Assembly: GCF_018613715.1 (NCBI RefSeq)
Contig: NZ_JAGGPT010000010.1
Coordinates: 553,768-617,767 of the forward strand
From: Chryseobacterium sp. ISL-6
Lineage (GTDB): Bacteria > Bacteroidota > Bacteroidia > Flavobacteriales > Weeksellaceae
Reading direction: 5' to 3'
DNA length: 64,000 nucleotides
Shown: positions 52,179 to 60,723 of the stretch, one piece after another
Position numbering within the stretch: the first letter of the stretch is position 1
How the letters are laid out: the number at the start of each line of letters is the position of its first letter
Made by a program: the position numbers and the translations under genes
Notes under the pieces: model-generated
The model's database searches: none
Seen by the model: only the letters and a program-made list of their open reading frames with translations
Told to the model about the DNA's origin: nothing

Positions 52179-53666
52179 TTAATTCACAATAAACTTTCTA
52201 TCATTAATTAATTCTGCGATAGCCAGCATATCCTTTCCTATTAATCTGTCATCCTCAAGCTTTGCTACTTTAGTACGAAGAATAGCAAAATTCTCTTCGA
52301 TAATCTTTGAGCACTTAGCAGGTCTTCTGAATTCCAGTCCCTGGGCTGCAAACATCAATTCCACAGATAAAATATTCACCAAATTCCCTAAAACCTGGTT
52401 GAATTTTCTTCCTGAGATACTTCCCATAGAAACGTGATCTTCCTGTCCTAAACTTGTAGGAATAGAATCTGCAGAAGCCGGGAAACATAAGGTTTTATTT
52501 TCTGTAACCAATGCTGCTGAAGTATATTGAGGAATCATGAATCCAGAATTCAAACCTGAGCTTTCCGTTAATAGTCTTGGAAGTCCATATTTTCCTTCCA
52601 GGAGTAAATAACTTCTTCTGTCAGAAATATTTCCTAATTCAGCTGCTGCCAATGTTGCATAATCTAATGGCATAGCCATTAGCTGTCCGTGGAAATTCCC
52701 TCCTGAAATAGATTCTTCAGCACTTAATATAATTGGATTATCTGTTACGGAATTCAATTCTGTTTCAGCCATCTGTTTCAGATGCTCATAAGCATTTCTG
52801 CTAGCTCCGTGTACCTGAGGAACACATCGCATTGAATAAGGATCCTGTACTCTTTCGCAGTCTTCATGTGCTTTCATATTCTCAGAATTCTTAAGGAATT
52901 TCAGCATTCTTGCTGCCACTTTTTTACTTCCTTCAAATGGCCTGATATCATGAAGTTCCTTTTTAAATGGACTCTCAGAACCTCTGTAAGCTTCGAGACT
53001 CATTGCAGCAGTCATATCTGCCAGATCTAATAAATATTCAAATTTCTCTAATCCTTTAATAGCGTGAGCCAGGATAAATTGAGTTCCATTAATTAATCCT
53101 AATCCTTCTTTTGGTCCTAATGTCAAAGGTTCCAGATTATGTTTTTCTAAAATTTCAGCCGTTTCATAAATATTTTCGCCTTCCCAAACCTGTCCTAAAC
53201 CTAATAAAGGAAGTACTAAATGAGCTAATGGAGCTAAATCTCCTGAAGCCCCTACAGACCCTTGCTCAGGAACTACAGGAATGATATCTTTTTCAAGCAT
53301 TAGAATAAGTCTCTCAATAACCTCCATAGAAACTCCTGAATATCCCTTTGACAATGCATGAACTTTAGCGATCATCATGATCTTAGAAAAATCTTTGTGA
53401 ATTGGCTTTCCAACTCCTACGGCATGAGAGATAATTAAATTGTATTGTAACTGCGCTGTTTCATCGGCAGAAATTTTAGTATCACAAAGAGGACCAAAAC
53501 CGGTATTTATACCATAAACACATCGATCCGATGCCACAATTTCCTGAACATTCTTTTGAGATTTTAAAATCTGCTCTTTTGCTGCTTTATTAAGTTTAGC
53601 TTTATTTGGTTTTTTACAGATTTCCAATACATCATGGAAACTGAAAATATCTACTCCGTATATCAT
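52179..53666 (-). CDS. hutH: Histidine ammonia-lyase
   Basis: A 495-residue MIO-dependent lyase turning L-histidine into urocanate and ammonia. The MIO-forming Ala-Ser-Gly lies in GSVGASGDLAPLAHL near residue 143. YGINTGFGPL near residue 50 (active-site Tyr), GLINGTQFILAH, QDPYSMRCVPQVHGA, SGGNFHG and FPASADSIPTSLGQEDHVSM all fit. hutU, hutI and hutG are not adjacent; a DUF2059 gene is cotranscribed instead. Confidence 0.95.
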   Translation of the reverse strand: MIYGVDIFSFHDVLEICKKPNKAKLNKAAKEQILKSQKNVQEIVASDRCVYGINTGFGPLCDTKISADETAQLQYNLIISHAVGVGKPIHKDFSKIMMIAKVHALSKGYSGVSMEVIERLILMLEKDIIPVVPEQGSVGASGDLAPLAHLVLPLLGLGQVWEGENIYETAEILEKHNLEPLTLGPKEGLGLINGTQFILAHAIKGLEKFEYLLDLADMTAAMSLEAYRGSESPFKKELHDIRPFEGSKKVAARMLKFLKNSENMKAHEDCERVQDPYSMRCVPQVHGASRNAYEHLKQMAETELNSVTDNPIILSAEESISGGNFHGQLMAMPLDYATLAAAELGNISDRRSYLLLEGKYGLPRLLTESSGLNSGFMIPQYTSAALVTENKTLCFPASADSIPTSLGQEDHVSMGSISGRKFNQVLGNLVNILSVELMFAAQGLEFRRPAKCSKIIEENFAILRTKVAKLEDDRLIGKDMLAIAELINDRKFIVN

Positions 53667-53789
53667 TTCTAAAAATTTCTTTAAAATTACACATTTAGCA
53701 ATAATTGTAAAAACTAAATATGACCATAATTTATTTTAACAATAAGTGGTTTAAATTGTTATTTTTACGCCGATAAAAAACAATAATCT

Positions 53790-54554
53790 ATGAAATTTAA
53801 AACTCTACTGCTTGCATTGTGCTTTGTAAGTACAGCTTCTTTTGCACAAGACAAGGTAAAATACTCAAAAGAAGAGATCAAGAAAATGGAAACTTATCTC
53901 TTCAATGAAGGATTCAACCTTCCATCCCCTAAAAAAACATCTACCATTGTTTTAAAAGACGGAAGCTCTCACAAAGGTTTTTGTGGAAAAATTGAAGCAA
54001 AAAAAGGACAGATCTACGAAGTTTCAATCAAAGACAGTATTTCTAAAAAAAATGAAACTTTTAATGCTGATCAGATTAGTGAAATGTATTTGTATCCAAG
54101 TAATGCAGAAAAAATAGCTAAGGTTGCAAAGTACATGGGAAACATCAGAAACTTTGGAACTAAAAAACTGACCAAAAATACAACAGGTGAGCGTATACAT
54201 TTTGTTAATCAAACTGTTTCATTAAAAAACAAAAAAGACGAAAAAGAATTCTTAATGCAATTGATCAATCCTGATTTCAGTGAAATAATTTCCGTTTATC
54301 ATGATCCAAGAGCTAAAGAAACAGGTGGATTTTCAATCGGAGGCTCTCCTCAACTTGGTGGTGGCGTTATCAAATCTTACTATGTAAAAAAGGGAGATAA
54401 AATCATGTGGCTTCATAAAGATGATTTCGAAGATAATTATGACTTCTTATTTGGGGACAATCCTGAATTCATGAAAAAATATCCAAAAAAAACTACTGAA
54501 TGGGATTATTTCAGCTTTTTAGTGAATGCATACACTGAAATGAGCAACGGATAA
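53790..54554 (+). CDS. Secreted protein of unknown function
   Basis: A 254-residue protein with a signal peptide (MKFKTLLLALCFVSTASFAQ). It is Lys-rich and mostly mixed alpha/beta, with no family recognised. Distinct stretches are STIVLKDGSSHKGFCGKIEA, NADQISEMYLYPSN, the Gly-rich GGFSIGGSPQLGGGVIKSYY near residue 180, and WLHKDDFEDNYDFLFGDNPE. A single free Cys remains in the mature chain. A possible promoter box, TATTTTTA, lies at 53760-53767. It is monocistronic with a hairpin after it. Confidence 0.75.
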   Translation: MKFKTLLLALCFVSTASFAQDKVKYSKEEIKKMETYLFNEGFNLPSPKKTSTIVLKDGSSHKGFCGKIEAKKGQIYEVSIKDSISKKNETFNADQISEMYLYPSNAEKIAKVAKYMGNIRNFGTKKLTKNTTGERIHFVNQTVSLKNKKDEKEFLMQLINPDFSEIISVYHDPRAKETGGFSIGGSPQLGGGVIKSYYVKKGDKIMWLHKDDFEDNYDFLFGDNPEFMKKYPKKTTEWDYFSFLVNAYTEMSNG

Positions 54555-54578
54555 AATTTAATTTTAACATATATGATA

Positions 54579-54606
54579 AAACTGCAGAAAATTCTGCAGT
54601 TTTTTT
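54579..54606 (+). terminator. Terminator of the secreted unknown gene
   Basis: Arms AAAACTGCAG and CTGCAGTTTT around AAAATT, followed by a T run. Confidence 0.88.
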
Positions 54607-54633
54607 GTTCTTTTAAATACCGGATGGATTCCG

Positions 54634-54641
54634 TAATTTTG
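54634..54641 (+). promoter_or_regulatory. -7 promoter box of uvrC
   Basis: TAATTTTG, a TAnnTTTG match, ends four bases before the ATG, so the message would be nearly leaderless. Confidence 0.58.
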
Positions 54642-54645
54642 TTAT

Positions 54646-56436
54646 ATGAATCCTTCTTTAGAATTACAGCTCAAAACTTTACCATCTGAACCTGGTGTTT
54701 ATCGTTACTACGATAAAAACGATCATCTATTGTATGTTGGGAAGGCAAAAAACTTAAAGAAAAGGGTTCTATCCTACTTCAATAAAAACCTACCGGGTTA
54801 TAGGATTAAAATAATGGTTGGAAAGATCCAACGATTAGAAACTACTATTGTAAATAGTGAATATGATGCTCTTTTATTAGAAAATAACCTGATTAAAGAA
54901 CACAGACCTTTTTACAATGTAATGCTCAAGGATGATAAAACATATCCTTGGATTTGTATTAAAAATGAAGCTTTTCCTAGAATTTTTCTGACAAGAAATA
55001 TTATTAAAGATGGTTCAGAATATTATGGGCCGTACGCAAAGGTTCGTCCGGCAAAAATATTACTGGATACGATAAAGCATATTTATAAGCTGAGAACTTG
55101 TAATTTAAATCTGGCACAGAATAAAATTGAAGATGGCAAATATAAAGTTTGTCTTGAATACCATATTAAAAACTGTGAAGGGCCTTGTGAAGGGCTGGAA
55201 AGTAGAGCGGAATATGATGAAAAGATCGATTCCATCCGGGGAATAGTAAAAGGAGATTTCCGAAAAGCCAAAGATTATCTGATTAACCAGATGATGAAAC
55301 ATGCTTCTAATTTACAATTTGAAGATGCTCAAATTATTAAAGAAAGACTGGATATCCTGGAAGATTATCAGGCTAAAAATACAGTGGTAAATCCAAATAT
55401 TGATGATGTAGATGTTTTTGGAATGACCAGTGATGAAACCGCAGCATATGTCAATTTCTTCAAAATCAGAAATGGAAATATCATTCAGAGTTTCACTACG
55501 GAAATTAAAAAGATCCTTGAAGAAACTGATGAGGATATTATGGAAGAGGCTTTGATCGAGATTCGTCAGAAATTCGGCTCCGATTCCAAAGAAGTACTGC
55601 TCCCTTTCCATTTATCTGTAGAAATTCCTAATGTAAAGTTGATCGTTCCCAAAGTGGGTGATAAAAAACGTATCGTAGAACTTTCTGAAAAGAATGCAAA
55701 AGAGTATCGCTTAGAGAAATTAAAACAGGTGCAGATCGTAGATCCTGAAAGACATACCAACAGAATTATGGCTGAGATGCAGAAACTGCTAAGAATGCCT
55801 GTGGAGCCAAGACATATTGAAGGTTTTGACAATTCCAATATTCAAGGAACCAATCCCGTTTCTGCTTGTGTTGTTTTTAAAGATGGAAAGCCAAGTAAAG
55901 CAGATTATAGGATTTTTCATCCAAAGACCGTAGAAGGAGCTAACGATTTTGCAACTATGGAAGAAGTTATTTACCGCCGTTATAAAAGAATGTTGGATGA
56001 GGCCGAACCACTTCCTCAACTTATTCTTATCGATGGAGGAAAAGGGCAACTATCTTCAGCTATAAAAAGTTTAAAATTATTAGGACTGTATGGAAAAATT
56101 ACTATTGTTGGAATTGCTAAAAGGTTGGAAGAAATTTTCTTTCCTGAAGATTCCATTCCATTGTATCTTGATAAAAAATCTGAAACACTTAAGATCTTAC
56201 AACGGGTTCGTGATGAAGCCCACCGTTTTGGTGTAAAGCATCACAGGACAAGAAGAAAAAACTCTACGATAAAATCTGAGTTAGAAGAGATTCCAGGCGT
56301 TGGTGAAAAAACAATAGAATTATTATTATCAAAATTAAAATCCGTTAAAAGAATTAAAGAATCTAATTTGGAAACTTTAGAAGAAATACTGGGTAAAAGT
56401 AAGGCTAAAGTTATCTGGGAATATTTCAATGATTAA
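54646..56436 (+). CDS. uvrC: Excinuclease ABC subunit C
   Basis: A 596-residue nucleotide-excision-repair nuclease that makes the 3' and 5' incisions with UvrB. It has an N-terminal GIY-YIG nuclease (PGVYRYYDKNDHLLYVGKAK, residues 18-37), a Cys cluster (CLEYHIKNCEGPCEG), and a UVR domain (LQFEDAQIIKERLDILEDY) near residue 225. The RNase H-like endonuclease follows (IEGFDNSNIQGTNPVSACVV, LILIDGGKGQLS, DEAHRFGVKHHR), then C-terminal helix-hairpin-helix motifs (EEIPGVGEKTIELLL). Length is normal. Confidence 0.97.
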   Translation: MNPSLELQLKTLPSEPGVYRYYDKNDHLLYVGKAKNLKKRVLSYFNKNLPGYRIKIMVGKIQRLETTIVNSEYDALLLENNLIKEHRPFYNVMLKDDKTYPWICIKNEAFPRIFLTRNIIKDGSEYYGPYAKVRPAKILLDTIKHIYKLRTCNLNLAQNKIEDGKYKVCLEYHIKNCEGPCEGLESRAEYDEKIDSIRGIVKGDFRKAKDYLINQMMKHASNLQFEDAQIIKERLDILEDYQAKNTVVNPNIDDVDVFGMTSDETAAYVNFFKIRNGNIIQSFTTEIKKILEETDEDIMEEALIEIRQKFGSDSKEVLLPFHLSVEIPNVKLIVPKVGDKKRIVELSEKNAKEYRLEKLKQVQIVDPERHTNRIMAEMQKLLRMPVEPRHIEGFDNSNIQGTNPVSACVVFKDGKPSKADYRIFHPKTVEGANDFATMEEVIYRRYKRMLDEAEPLPQLILIDGGKGQLSSAIKSLKLLGLYGKITIVGIAKRLEEIFFPEDSIPLYLDKKSETLKILQRVRDEAHRFGVKHHRTRRKNSTIKSELEEIPGVGEKTIELLLSKLKSVKRIKESNLETLEEILGKSKAKVIWEYFND

Positions 56437-56442
56437 ATAAAT

Positions 56443-56470
56443 AAAAAAACGCTCTTCCGAGCGTTTTTTT
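56443..56470. terminator. Bidirectional terminator after uvrC
   Basis: Twelve-base arms AAAAAAACGCTC and complement around TTCC. It is shared with the anti-sigma gene. Confidence 0.92.
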
Positions 56471-56492
56471 ATTTAGATGGTAAATCATATTT

Positions 56493-57311
56493 TTATACAC
56501 CTCCCATTACATACATATTTTCCATTGTAGGCACCTCACTTCCGCCTTCTTTTTCAAGAGTTATGGCAAAAGCCTGGGCTTTAGATATGTTGGCAAGAGC
56601 AATTTTACTGTCTTTTTCTTTTGTATACATTCCTGCATTTACCGGCTTTCCATCCGCTATGGCCCAAAGCTGATACTGCATTCCTGCCGGAGCTTTCGGC
56701 AAGTCTTCAGCATTTAGATAGACCTCTTTGGTATTCTTGTTCCAAAAAACCATAGCTTTGGAATCTGCATGTTTCTCCACTCCTTTTAACTTGACCATTT
56801 GCATATCGGGGCTGGACATCATATTCCATTTTTCATTCATCTTTTGCAAAGCCAGATCTTTAGACTGTTTTTCAGTTTCTAATTTCGCTATATCTGCCTT
56901 GTTTTTGGATTGATTATTCATCCAAAATAGATTCCCTGCTATACTTACTAAAAATAACACCGAAGCCGCAATAGCATATGTCTTCCAAGTATTATTTTTC
57001 TGAACCACAATTTCTTTTGTCTCCTTTTCAGAATGTACATTGGATTCATTTTGTAAAACTACCGGTTTTATTTCGTCAATAGTTTGCTCCTTTTGAATCT
57101 TAGCCCAAATCTTAGACTTTAATTCTACAGGTGGAGCTACAGCCTGTGCTGTCGCAAGATCTTCCAATGTTTTTTGTGCTTCCTCAAAAGCCGCCTTTAC
57201 TTCAGCATTATTTTTCATCACACACTCCAAAATACCTGCCTCCTCTGGAGAAGCAAGACCTAGAATATAAGATTCTATGATTCCGGATGATATGTATTCC
57301 TTAGTGTTCAA
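56493..57311 (-). CDS. Anti-sigma factor, RskA family
   Basis: A 272-residue single-pass membrane anti-sigma factor. The cytoplasmic N-terminal zinc-less anti-sigma region is SSGIIESYILGLASPEEAGI, LAECV-like but without a CxxC zinc motif. One helix (about residues 110-128, YAIAASVLFLVSIAGNLF) follows, then a periplasmic RskA domain (KAMVFWNKNTKEVYLNA, AGMQYQLWAI, AFAITLEKEGGSEVP). Its start is TTG, one base after the sigma stop, so translation is coupled. It should hold the ECF sigma factor inactive until proteolysis. The divergent fasciclin gene is the likely target. Confidence 0.88.
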   Translation of the reverse strand: MNTKEYISSGIIESYILGLASPEEAGILECVMKNNAEVKAAFEEAQKTLEDLATAQAVAPPVELKSKIWAKIQKEQTIDEIKPVVLQNESNVHSEKETKEIVVQKNNTWKTYAIAASVLFLVSIAGNLFWMNNQSKNKADIAKLETEKQSKDLALQKMNEKWNMMSSPDMQMVKLKGVEKHADSKAMVFWNKNTKEVYLNAEDLPKAPAGMQYQLWAIADGKPVNAGMYTKEKDSKIALANISKAQAFAITLEKEGGSEVPTMENMYVMGGV

Positions 57312-57312
57312 T

Positions 57313-57861
57313 TTATTGATAATCTTTTAACAAATCCTTTAATTTTATTAATGCATTTCGCATTTTCGTTTTTACCGTACCCAAAGGTATTTTCAATTTA
57401 TCAGATATTTCATTCTGTGTATATCCCTGATAATAAGCCAGATCTATAAGTTCCTGCTTATCAGATTCCAAACTTTCAAGTACATTATTAAAACCAATGA
57501 AATCAGATGCGTCATTCGTGGTAGAAAGTTCTGCACTGTTATATACGAAATCCGGAATTGATTGGTTTTTTAGTTCGTTTTGAAAACTTTTTGATTTTAA
57601 ATAATCGATCGCTGTGTTTCTGGCAATATTAATCATCCAGGTATAGAATCTCCCTTTACTGATATCATATTGATGAATGGAATTCCAGATTTTTACGAAA
57701 ACGTCCTGAATAATTTCTTCAGTATATTCTTTTGATTGTACAATTCGGAGTACTACACCATAGAGCGCACCAGAATAGTGGTCATACAAGTAATGAAAAC
57801 CAGCTTCGTTTTTTTCTTTCAATAAAACGACAAGTTCGTCCTCCGAATAGATTGTTTTAAT
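57313..57861 (-). CDS. ECF RNA polymerase sigma factor (SigK-like), start unclear
   Basis: Sigma-70 region 2 has NEAGFHYLYDHYSGALYGVV, IIQDVFVKIWNSIHQYD and the -10-binding GRFYTWMINIARNTAIDYL; region 4 has ELIDLAYYQGYTQNEISDKL and KIPLGTVKTKMRNAL. The first usual start is TTG 57822 (169 residues), but the conserved pre-region-2 helix (SEDELVVLLKEK) is encoded in frame upstream of it. No ATG, GTG or other TTG precedes it before a stop at 57874-57876. ATT 57861 would give 182 residues. A promoter box lies at 57880-57887. The ORF is followed by the anti-sigma gene. Confidence 0.85.
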   Translation of the reverse strand: MKTIYSEDELVVLLKEKNEAGFHYLYDHYSGALYGVVLRIVQSKEYTEEIIQDVFVKIWNSIHQYDISKGRFYTWMINIARNTAIDYLKSKSFQNELKNQSIPDFVYNSAELSTTNDASDFIGFNNVLESLESDKQELIDLAYYQGYTQNEISDKLKIPLGTVKTKMRNALIKLKDLLKDYQ

Positions 57862-57877
57862 AGCGAATATTTTTCAT

Positions 57878-58207
57878 TCCAAATGTAACAAAATAAAACA
57901 TATAACAAGTAAAAACCAAAAGTTCTTTTATTTCGTATATGATTTTAAGTAAAAAAAGTAAGAATATGGAAAATACCTTTTTAAAGACAATTTCTTTATT
58001 CTTTTTAATACTGACTTGCAGAAAATATGTTATTCAACCAAAAACTAAAAAATTAAACCCATAGTACCCTGGTGTATCCATTACATATTTAAACAGAGCT
58101 TAAAAATTTAAAAACAAAATCTTTTTAAATCTGAAATGACATTAATGTCGTAAATGATGATAAGAATAAGATAAGAATCAAATATTATTTAATTAAAAAA
58201 TCAAAAA
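57878..58207. other. Divergent intergenic region of sigma and fasciclin genes
   Basis: About 330 bases of AT-rich DNA. It holds the sigma-gene -7 box at its left end and presumably an ECF-type promoter for the fasciclin gene near its right end, which I cannot define. There is no convincing ORF or hairpin. Confidence 0.5.
57880..57887 (-). promoter_or_regulatory. -7 promoter box of the sigma factor operon
   Basis: The minus strand reads TACATTTG, a perfect TAnnTTTG match, ending three bases before an ATG (57877) whose frame encodes only MKNIRY before a stop. Confidence 0.62.
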
Positions 58208-58777
58208 ATGAACACAAGATCAAAAATCGCCGTATTCGGAATGGTCACTTTATCATTCGTATTAAGTGGGAAGGTAACAGCACAAACAATGAAAGAAAAA
58301 ACAGTAATGGTAGGTGGGGCTGCTATGTATCCCTCAAAAAATATCATTGAAAATGCTGTAAACTCTAAAGATCATAAAACATTAGTAGCTGCAGTGAAAG
58401 CCGCTGGATTGGTAGAAACTTTACAAGGAAGTGGACCTTTTACTGTCCTGGCTCCTACTGATGCTGCATTTGCTAAACTTCCAAAAGGAACGGTAGAAAA
58501 TCTGGTGAAGCCTGAGAATAAAGAAATGCTCACTAAGATTTTAACCTATCATGTACTCGCTGGAAAGTACAGTGCTAAAGAAATTTGGGCCGCTGTAAAA
58601 GCTGGAAATGGGAAAAGTATGATGAAGACTGTAGAAGGTGAAGATGTCACATTCTGGACGAAAGGTAAAGATCTTTATATTAAAGATGCAAAGGGTAACA
58701 GTGCAAAAGTTACTATCGCAGACGTCAATCAATCCAATGGAGTAATTCATGTCATAGACACTGTTTTAATGCCATAG
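58208..58777 (+). CDS. Fasciclin (FAS1) domain protein
   Basis: A 189-residue secreted protein with a signal peptide (to about residue 25, KVTAQ). One FAS1 domain has H1 box GPFTVLAPTDAAFAKLP near residue 77, ILTYHVLAGKYSA near residue 118, and H2 box NGVIHVIDTVLMP at the C-terminus. FAS1 proteins mediate adhesion. The gene is divergent from a SigK/RskA-like pair, the same pairing as MPT70/MPT83 with SigK-RskA in mycobacteria, so it is the likely regulon target. Confidence 0.92.
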   Translation: MNTRSKIAVFGMVTLSFVLSGKVTAQTMKEKTVMVGGAAMYPSKNIIENAVNSKDHKTLVAAVKAAGLVETLQGSGPFTVLAPTDAAFAKLPKGTVENLVKPENKEMLTKILTYHVLAGKYSAKEIWAAVKAGNGKSMMKTVEGEDVTFWTKGKDLYIKDAKGNSAKVTIADVNQSNGVIHVIDTVLMP

Positions 58778-58804
58778 TTTTTAATTTTTAAATGGTTTAA
58801 TAAA

Positions 58805-58837
58805 AATCCCTTGTCTGTTTAGACAAGGGATTCTTTT
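58805..58837. terminator. Bidirectional terminator after the fasciclin gene
   Basis: Twelve-base arms AATCCCTTGTCT and complement around GTTT, followed by T residues. Confidence 0.88.
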
Positions 58838-58860
58838 ATATCCTAATCGATAATAATATC

Positions 58861-59616
58861 TTATTTACCTAAAAATATATCTTTAGAATATCCACCATTT
58901 GCAGCAGGAACTTCTATTACAATATTTCCATTTTCATAATAACCAATCGTAGTATCTCCATTTTCAAACTTCACTCTGAAAACATCTCTTTTTGTTGTTT
59001 CCTTAAAAGTAGCATAAGGAATAGAGCTATCAGGTCTTACAAGAATAAACTGACTGTTGTCGATCTGTACTTTCTGTAGATTTAATTTACCATTACTATA
59101 TTTGCTAGCAGTACTTCCAGAAGAAGTAGAGGAAGCAACAACTTCAGTTGTTGGAGTCTCTTTAACCTGTTCAATACTTTTAGTTTCAGTCTGAACGGCC
59201 ATTACAGTAGGGTAAGAAACAGGCAATGCCACAAAGGTTTGCTTTAATGCATCCTGAAATCCTTCTTTATAATCTTTAATGTTTGAAGCTCCTTTGCTCG
59301 CCAATACAATTTTATCATGACAGTCTTTAAACTGTAAAACAACCTTATTTCTTAAAAAACCACTGTCGTCCACAACATCTGCATTTAGAACATTACAAGA
59401 ATTATCTCTTGCTTCTGCAGGCCACTGATCTTTATTTCCCTGAAGAACAACATATTTCTTGCTTTTAAGCGATTTCGATAGTACCATATCTAACTCAAAA
59501 TTTTCTTTAAAAGTTGTAAACTTCTCCGGAATAGAAATATATTTATAGTCTGATACTTTTTGTCCGAAAGTTAACATTGAACAAACGGTCAATATAAATA
59601 GTGATGCTTTTTTCAT
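58861..59616 (-). CDS. Secreted protein of unknown function, T9SS-context operon
   Basis: A 251-residue protein with a signal peptide (MKKASLFILTVCSMLTFGQ). The N-terminal half is a mixed alpha/beta domain with two Cys (DNSCNVL, FKDCHDK) that could form a disulphide. A Ser/Thr/Glu linker (ETPTTEVVASSTSSG) follows, then a small beta domain (VFRVKFENGDTTIGYYENGN). No family is recognised. It starts 11 bases after the PorV/PorQ-family gene and is cotranscribed, so a role with that protein at the outer membrane is possible. Confidence 0.75.
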   Translation of the reverse strand: MKKASLFILTVCSMLTFGQKVSDYKYISIPEKFTTFKENFELDMVLSKSLKSKKYVVLQGNKDQWPAEARDNSCNVLNADVVDDSGFLRNKVVLQFKDCHDKIVLASKGASNIKDYKEGFQDALKQTFVALPVSYPTVMAVQTETKSIEQVKETPTTEVVASSTSSGSTASKYSNGKLNLQKVQIDNSQFILVRPDSSIPYATFKETTKRDVFRVKFENGDTTIGYYENGNIVIEVPAANGGYSKDIFLGK

Positions 59617-59627
59617 TTTTTTAATTT

Positions 59628-60710
59628 TTAATCATTTCTAAATGTTCCCATATCTAACTTTAGGGAAAAGAAATTAGAATAGAAGTTAGATCCTCCAATT
59701 CCCGAGTTTGTAATCGCATAATCTAAAGTAAGTCCCCTGTATCTAATACCTAAACCAGCACTCGGTTGAAAAGAAACTTTTCTTTTTAAATCTTCAATAT
59801 CCGTAATAGACTGGAAACGATTTACCCCTAGTCTTACAAAGATCATTTTCTGATAACCTAGTTCAGCTCCGGCATAAGGTGTAATACTTGCAAAATCTGT
59901 TGAAACCAGAGCCGCAGTTTTAGCAAAATCTACATTTATTCCAGCTTCCGGTAAAACGTATATGCTGCTGTTAATTTCAAATATCTTACTAGCTCCTACA
60001 TTAAGCTTGGGCATCGTAAGTTCCATCTTATCTTTGGGTGCCGGGTTAAATTCCTCACCATTAACAACTGTAGATAATTCTTTTTGATTAATACTCCAGA
60101 AGTTAACTGTTGTTGTAGCATCGCGAAGCATCCCGCCAAACTTCCAGCCATTATCTGCCTTATAAATGGCTCCAACATCGAAACCAAATCCGTATCCGCT
60201 GGCAAATTTCCCAACATTTCTATATACTATTTTCGCATTTACTCCTACATCTAATTTTGTATTTCCCGCTGGATGAAAAGCATAAGAAAGTATTGCAGCA
60301 TAATCAGATTGTGAGAATTTCGTGATTTTATCATAATCAATATTACCTTCAGCATCGATCATTTGAGTTGTATTCAAGATATTATCAACACCAAGTCTAA
60401 CAACTGAAACTCCAAAAACTCCTTCTTCCAATACTTTTGCATAAGCCAGATAATCATATTTAGCAATGGATTCGAAATATTCAGCATGCATTGCAGCACC
60501 CTGCCAGTCTCTTTCGATTGACATTAAACCTGCGGGATTCCACATTGGAGAGTAGACATCATCCTGGTTTGAAATCACAGCACCTCCCATAGCCAGTCCT
60601 CTTGCTCCTGCTCCAATATTTAGAAATTCATTGGAATATTTCCTGATAATTTGGGATTGAGACATCCCGAATAACAGTGAAAATAAAAATAATAGATATT
60701 TTTTCATCAT
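59628..60710 (-). CDS. PorV/PorQ family outer-membrane protein
   Basis: A 360-residue outer-membrane barrel of the FadL-like PorV/PorQ family. After the signal peptide (to SQSQ) come the family hallmarks YSNEFLNIGAGARGLAMGGA and VYSPMWNPAGLMSIERDWQG (residues 24-70). HAEYFESIAKYDYLAYAK follows, then about 14 strands with SVVRLGVDN and LGIRYRGLTLDYAIT at the end. Canonical PorV shuttles T9SS cargo to the attachment complex. This paralogue is away from the porV/porU locus, so a specialised or unknown role is likely. It is in an operon with an EamA transporter (upstream) and a secreted unknown. Confidence 0.87.
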   Translation of the reverse strand: MMKKYLLFLFSLLFGMSQSQIIRKYSNEFLNIGAGARGLAMGGAVISNQDDVYSPMWNPAGLMSIERDWQGAAMHAEYFESIAKYDYLAYAKVLEEGVFGVSVVRLGVDNILNTTQMIDAEGNIDYDKITKFSQSDYAAILSYAFHPAGNTKLDVGVNAKIVYRNVGKFASGYGFGFDVGAIYKADNGWKFGGMLRDATTTVNFWSINQKELSTVVNGEEFNPAPKDKMELTMPKLNVGASKIFEINSSIYVLPEAGINVDFAKTAALVSTDFASITPYAGAELGYQKMIFVRLGVNRFQSITDIEDLKRKVSFQPSAGLGIRYRGLTLDYAITNSGIGGSNFYSNFFSLKLDMGTFRND

Positions 60711-60723
60711 ATAAATTTGATGC

